From contig CAZOUY010000007.1 of assembly GCA_964583155.1 (NCBI GenBank), positions 1 to 64,000 of the forward strand: 64,000 bases of DNA, given 5' to 3'. This document shows positions 60,506 to 64,000 of the stretch, one piece after another (position 1 is the first letter of the stretch; each line of letters begins with the position of its first letter). The DNA is from CAG-826 sp964583155 (GTDB lineage Bacteria; Bacillota_I; Bacilli_A; RFN20; CAG-826). The notes under the pieces were generated by a model, which made no database searches, had not been told where the DNA came from, and worked only from the letters and a program-made list of their open reading frames with translations. Position numbers and translations under genes: made by a program.

Positions 60506-61429
60506 TTATTTGATGCTCAACATTATTTTTAAAGCCGTAATACGTTTCAAGATTGCCTCATGTGCCGCTTCGCTCTTCGTAATGGCGTCATAGCCATGAT
60601 AAGTGCCTTTGGTAAAATTGGTGATCACCTGAACACCTTCTTTTTGAAGACGCTCGGCAAATTCTATACCTTCATCTCTTAAACAATCATATTCAGCAGT
60701 TTCCAAATATGTACAAGGGAAAGAGCTTAAATCCGTTTCTTCACTGGGCGATACACACGGAATCTTGTCAATCAGTAATTCCCACATTCTTTTGTTGGCC
60801 TTTGCATCCCACATTGGAGTGTCATCATAGATTTGCATCGATTCCGTTTTCATTCGCTGATCTAAGACCGGATAGATCAATAAGCATCCGCAAGGCAACG
60901 GATAATTTTTTGCGCGCAATTTAAAAAATAATGAGGCGGCTAAAAAACCGCCGGCCGAATCACCCGCTAAAATAATTTTTTGCAAATCTAAATTAAAGCT
61001 TTGCGAATTGTTAATCATATATTCGTAAACCGAAAGACAATCTAAAAGAGGAATGGGATATTTGTTTTTCGGTAAAAGACGATAATCAACAAAAAAGACC
61101 TTACTGTTGGTCGCCAATGCATATTCGCGAGCGTATCGCCATTGATAAGGAACCGCACTATAGACAAATCCCCCGCCATGCATATATAAAATTGATGATG
61201 ATTTCTCATCATGATTGAGGCTCTTAGGCTCAATAATATAGAGAGTGATTTGTTTGCCATCAAAGGTCGGAATTCTTTTTCGACTCACCGAGCACTCTTT
61301 ATCACTCCGAAATGATTTATGAAGAATTTTTAAAACAGGGTTTCCCAAAATATACGGCAAATTGGTAGAAGGAGGAACTAACCACTCCAAAACTCGTAAA
61401 TCAGATTGAAATTCATATTTATCATCCAT
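60506..61429 (-). CDS. alpha/beta hydrolase, hormone-sensitive-lipase-like esterase (307 aa)
   Basis: Serine esterase/lipase of the HSL family (IV): oxyanion motif YMHGGGFVYS near residue 82, nucleophile elbow GDSAGGFLAA near 152, catalytic Asp in ETAEYDCLRDEG near 255 and His in GTYHGYDA near 285. No signal peptide; intracellular. Single gene between csoR and fakA on the same strand. Substrate is likely a short-chain ester. Confidence 0.9.
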   Translation of the reverse strand: MDDKYEFQSDLRVLEWLVPPSTNLPYILGNPVLKILHKSFRSDKECSVSRKRIPTFDGKQITLYIIEPKSLNHDEKSSSILYMHGGGFVYSAVPYQWRYAREYALATNSKVFFVDYRLLPKNKYPIPLLDCLSVYEYMINNSQSFNLDLQKIILAGDSAGGFLAASLFFKLRAKNYPLPCGCLLIYPVLDQRMKTESMQIYDDTPMWDAKANKRMWELLIDKIPCVSPSEETDLSSFPCTYLETAEYDCLRDEGIEFAERLQKEGVQVITNFTKGTYHGYDAITKSEAAHEAILKRITALKIMLSIK

Positions 61430-61494
61430 AGTTGCTTCCTCCTTAATCTTAACAATTTTATTTTAACATTTCTTAGTCGTAATTGAATAAAAAC

Positions 61495-61529
61495 AAAAAA
61501 TCTATTATCAAATAAATAATAGATTTTTC
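61495..61529 (-). terminator. intrinsic terminator after fakA
   Basis: Arms AAAAATCTATTAT / ATAATAGATTTTT with a seven-base loop and a T-rich run on the minus strand, 22 bases after the gene. Confidence 0.8.
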
Positions 61530-61550
61530 TTTTTTGATATTTAGTTCGAA

Positions 61551-62933
61551 CTACTCTATCGCTATAAAATAACTGTAAATATCCTGTTTTCCCTCAATTT
61601 CTCCTAATTCTAAATACGGATACTCCTTGAGAATATAGTCGCGAATTTCTTGCTTTTCATTATCTAAAACATCTTTTCCATAAATAAAAACGATTACTTC
61701 CTTTTCTTGAATATTTTCCATGCTTTTTAATAGCTCTTTTACGATTTCAACTTTGTTTGAATGGCATACTTTAATATCGTCATCCACTATAGCTATATAA
61801 TCGTTAGCGTGGATATCCAGATCACGAATTTTCATGTTACGAATAGAATAGGTGACACTCACCGAGACAACTCGATCCATAGCGTCGGTGAAATTAGTCA
61901 TGATTTCGTCTAAATCATCGGAAGTATAGTCAAGCATCGATAAAGCGGAATAGCATGATGGAATGGACTTGGTCGGTACAATAATCACATTAGCTTTATG
62001 ATAATGATCGGCCGCTTGTTGCGCAGCTAAAATAATGTTTTTATTGTTGGGAAAGACAAAAATATTCTCGGCATCAATTTTTCGAAACGCTTTAATAAAA
62101 TCTTCGCTGGATGGATTCATGGTTTGACCGCCAAAAACAATCACATCCGCGCCCATTTCTTGAAATAAATTAGAAATACCTTCTCCGGAAGAAACAGCGA
62201 CCACCGCATATTTTAAGTGTTCTTGTAGAGTTTCTTCTTGGTAAGACGATTCGTCATTATTATGAGAAGAATAACTCTCATCCAACGAATCAGCTTGTTT
62301 CAAAGAATCTGAATCCTCGCCCTTTAAAGCAGAAAGTATCCCTTCAAAAATACACACAAAGCCCGCTCCTCCTGAATCGATGACCCCGGCTTCTTTTAAA
62401 ATAGGAAGAAGATCGGGGGTTTTCATTAAGGCTGATTCCGCTTCTTTGACATAACAATCAAAAACGTCATCAATGGAATGAAAGTATTTTTCTTTTTGCT
62501 TAACCTTTTCCGCTGCTACACGCATGACGGTCAGCATCGTACCTTCCGTCGGATTTTGCACTACTTTATATGCTCTCATCACTCCGCCATTAAGAGCTTC
62601 GATTAAGGTATGTATTTCCATAACTTCCTTATCACTAAGGCAATTAGCCATACCTTTAAAAAACTGCGATAAAATAACTCCGGAGTTGCCACGAGCCGAC
62701 ATAGTCATGGATTTGGCCAATTGAGCAAACATTTTGCCGATATGGTCATCTTCTAGGCCTTTAATGCCTTCCACACCACCTTGAATAGTCATACTCATAT
62801 TAGTTCCCGTATCACCATCAGGCACTGGAAAAACATTCAATGCATTAATACGATCGATATCACGAATTAAACTTTGAGCTCCACTAATTAATAAAGGTCG
62901 AAAACTATTAGCATCTAAAACATTTATAAGCAT
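61551..62933 (-). CDS. fakA: fatty acid kinase catalytic subunit FakA-like, DAK2 domain (460 aa)
   Basis: Phosphorylates fatty acids held by FakB to make acyl-phosphate for phospholipid synthesis. N-terminal DAK2 kinase domain with NVFPVPDGDTGTNMSMT near residue 35 (Mg2+/ATP site), SARGNSGVILSQFFKG near 80 and GVIDSGGAGFVCIFEG near 185. A middle and a C-terminal DegV-like FakB-binding part follow. At 460 residues it is shorter than FakA of Staphylococcus (about 550); the linker around 205-235 is a low-complexity Ser/Asp/Glu stretch. Six bases after fakB, one operon. Confidence 0.9.
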   Translation of the reverse strand: MLINVLDANSFRPLLISGAQSLIRDIDRINALNVFPVPDGDTGTNMSMTIQGGVEGIKGLEDDHIGKMFAQLAKSMTMSARGNSGVILSQFFKGMANCLSDKEVMEIHTLIEALNGGVMRAYKVVQNPTEGTMLTVMRVAAEKVKQKEKYFHSIDDVFDCYVKEAESALMKTPDLLPILKEAGVIDSGGAGFVCIFEGILSALKGEDSDSLKQADSLDESYSSHNNDESSYQEETLQEHLKYAVVAVSSGEGISNLFQEMGADVIVFGGQTMNPSSEDFIKAFRKIDAENIFVFPNNKNIILAAQQAADHYHKANVIIVPTKSIPSCYSALSMLDYTSDDLDEIMTNFTDAMDRVVSVSVTYSIRNMKIRDLDIHANDYIAIVDDDIKVCHSNKVEIVKELLKSMENIQEKEVIVFIYGKDVLDNEKQEIRDYILKEYPYLELGEIEGKQDIYSYFIAIE

Positions 62934-62939
62934 AATAAT

Positions 62940-63827
62940 TTATTCACCTATAACTTCCACTTTTTTTCCTATGCAATAAACGGCAATTGTTCCCGGACCT
63001 GCTGAAGCTCCGATAATAGGTCCTAAGTTATTGATATAAAATCCTGCCGGATGAACAGCTTCCTCAAGCATGCTTTTTAATAATAAAGCATCACTTTCAC
63101 AGTCAGCATGAGCGATATAAAGAATTTGATGCTCTAAATCCACGCCATCATTCTTCGTCATTTCCACAAGCTCATTCAAAGAAGCTTTGCGACCTTTTGT
63201 CTTTTTAATAGCGTAATTTTGGCCAATGGCATCGGAAATGAGAATAGGCTTCACTCCAAAAAGATTGCCGAAAAACGCTTTGGTGGCCTTAATACGCCCC
63301 GCTCTACTTAAATAAGAAAGGCTATCAACTGCGCAAAATTGATTAAAGGATAGCTTATTTTCCTCTAAGTACGCTACAACCTCGTCCAAGGTTTTTCCCT
63401 CTTGGCGCATCGAAGCGGCCTTAACGCACATCGAGCCTTGTCCTAAACAGGAATTGAGAGAATCAACACATTCAATACGAGCGTCTGGATAATTAACTAA
63501 AATCTCATCCTTAATTTGACGCGCCATATTGATTGATCCCGATAAAGCCGAAGAGCAAGAAATATACAAAACATCCTTTCCTTGATCCAAATATTTTGTA
63601 AAAATACGGACAAATTCATCATGAGGAACTTGCGTCGTATAAACTCTTTGACCATTGCGCATCCAATCATATAACTCTTTAGGGGTGTAATTGTCCCAAT
63701 CTAAAGAGGCGACCATCTCTTTATTGTTAACGATGATATTCATGCGTGCATAATCAATTTGATATTGCTCACGAATATCTTTACCTAAATCACAGGTTGA
63801 ATCAGCTATAACTATAAAATCCTTCAT
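62940..63827 (-). CDS. fakB: DegV family fatty acid-binding protein FakB (295 aa)
   Basis: Lipid carrier partner of FakA. The opening IVIADSTCDLGKDIREQY, VYTTQVPHDEFVRIFTKYLD near 58, the acyl-binding CSSALSGSINMARQI near 88 and CVDSLNSCLGQGSMCV near 120, and a C-terminal GPIIGASAGPGTIAVY are all DegV hallmarks. Length standard. First gene of the pair; the 170 bases upstream (63828-64000) show a ribosome site and no other feature. Confidence 0.93.
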   Translation of the reverse strand: MKDFIVIADSTCDLGKDIREQYQIDYARMNIIVNNKEMVASLDWDNYTPKELYDWMRNGQRVYTTQVPHDEFVRIFTKYLDQGKDVLYISCSSALSGSINMARQIKDEILVNYPDARIECVDSLNSCLGQGSMCVKAASMRQEGKTLDEVVAYLEENKLSFNQFCAVDSLSYLSRAGRIKATKAFFGNLFGVKPILISDAIGQNYAIKKTKGRKASLNELVEMTKNDGVDLEHQILYIAHADCESDALLLKSMLEEAVHPAGFYINNLGPIIGASAGPGTIAVYCIGKKVEVIGE

Positions 63828-64000
63828 AAATATACCTCCTACATGATAGATATGAATTTTTGTAGTATCTCTAATATTTCCAATTCGATTTAACTACCAA
63901 AAACACATTAACACAATGTTATTTTTTTAAAAAGTATTTTCGCTATTTACCTAGTAGAAGATTTAAAAAACGATGTAAACCAAGAGTAGATGGGTAGATT

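Overview
The window looks like chromosome from a low-GC, endospore-forming member of the Bacillota, probably class Bacilli near the Erysipelotrichales and Mollicutes-like gut lineages. The signs are AT-rich DNA with strong AGGAGG-type ribosome sites, spore-coat genes (a CotJA/CotJB fusion plus CotJC, and a CotF-like pair), an MG284/ArpU-like HTH protein, and Gram-positive regulators (CsoR, a DtxR/MntR-type protein, TetR, AraC, a yybP-ykoY riboswitch). TGA works as a stop: it forms ATGA overlaps between genes and TGG encodes Trp, so this is not genetic code 4. The lineage is inferred from gene content only.

Layout. 0-4 kb: ABC-F ATPase, acyl-ACP thioesterase, cytoplasmic trypsin-like protease. 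4.4-8.5 kb: a TetR gene followed by two ABC-2 exporter pairs, with a palindrome in front of tetR. 8.5-9.1 kb: tRNA-Asn and tRNA-Glu, with helically phased GTAGCAAA-type repeats beside the tRNA-Glu 3' end that resemble integrase arm sites. 9.1-12.7 kb: a tightly coupled cluster of unrecognised membrane and secreted proteins, with an HTH protein at its head and an acyl carrier protein behind it; one member appears frameshifted at an A6 run. 12.9-14.6 kb: a NifU-like scaffold plus GGGtGRT protein pair of unknown function. 15-22 kb: guanylate-kinase-like protein, divergent HflX-like GTPase, second ABC-F, SDR, MATE pump and AraC regulator. 22-24.6 kb: two CNNM/CorC-type CBS proteins. 25.7-27.1 kb: two tRNAs and the cotJ operon. 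27.2-32 kb: small unknowns, a sigma-like protein with a C-terminal membrane anchor, oligoendopeptidase F, and a DUF368 lipid-carrier translocase. 33.6-34.6 kb: CotF-like coat proteins and GtrA. 34.7-38.1 kb: the iron uptake operon feoA-feoA-feoB plus a 55-residue FeoB-associated protein, with DtxR-type boxes at its promoter. 39-44.4 kb: a GH53 galactanase lipoprotein and a surface protein with three starch-binding-like modules. 44.6-49.6 kb: acyl-CoA ligase-like protein, DUF1624 membrane protein, enolase and a ZIP transporter. 49.7-52.6 kb: a P2-type cation ATPase behind a yybP-ykoY (Mn2+) riboswitch whose switching helices can be read directly. 52.6-55.3 kb: unknown helical protein, DUF4097/HAAS pair, YbjN-like protein. 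55.4-60.5 kb: Ogt, metallo-hydrolase, Fe-alcohol dehydrogenase, and csoR-copA, where copA carries an in-frame CopZ domain with its own internal ribosome site. 60.5-63.8 kb: esterase and the fatty-acid kinase pair fakA-fakB.

Metal homeostasis is the common thread: regulated iron uptake (DtxR box), copper export (CsoR box), manganese/calcium export (riboswitch), a ZIP importer and two CNNM-type proteins. Envelope and lipid functions recur as well (DUF368, FatA-like thioesterase, FakAB, ACP, acyl-CoA ligase-like protein), together with glycan scavenging. I saw no CRISPR array, complete prophage, insertion sequence, rRNA or restriction system. The strongest candidates for something undescribed are the copA/copZ nested gene, the 9.4-12.7 kb membrane cluster, the membrane-anchored sigma-like protein, and the NifU-like/GGGtGRT pair.
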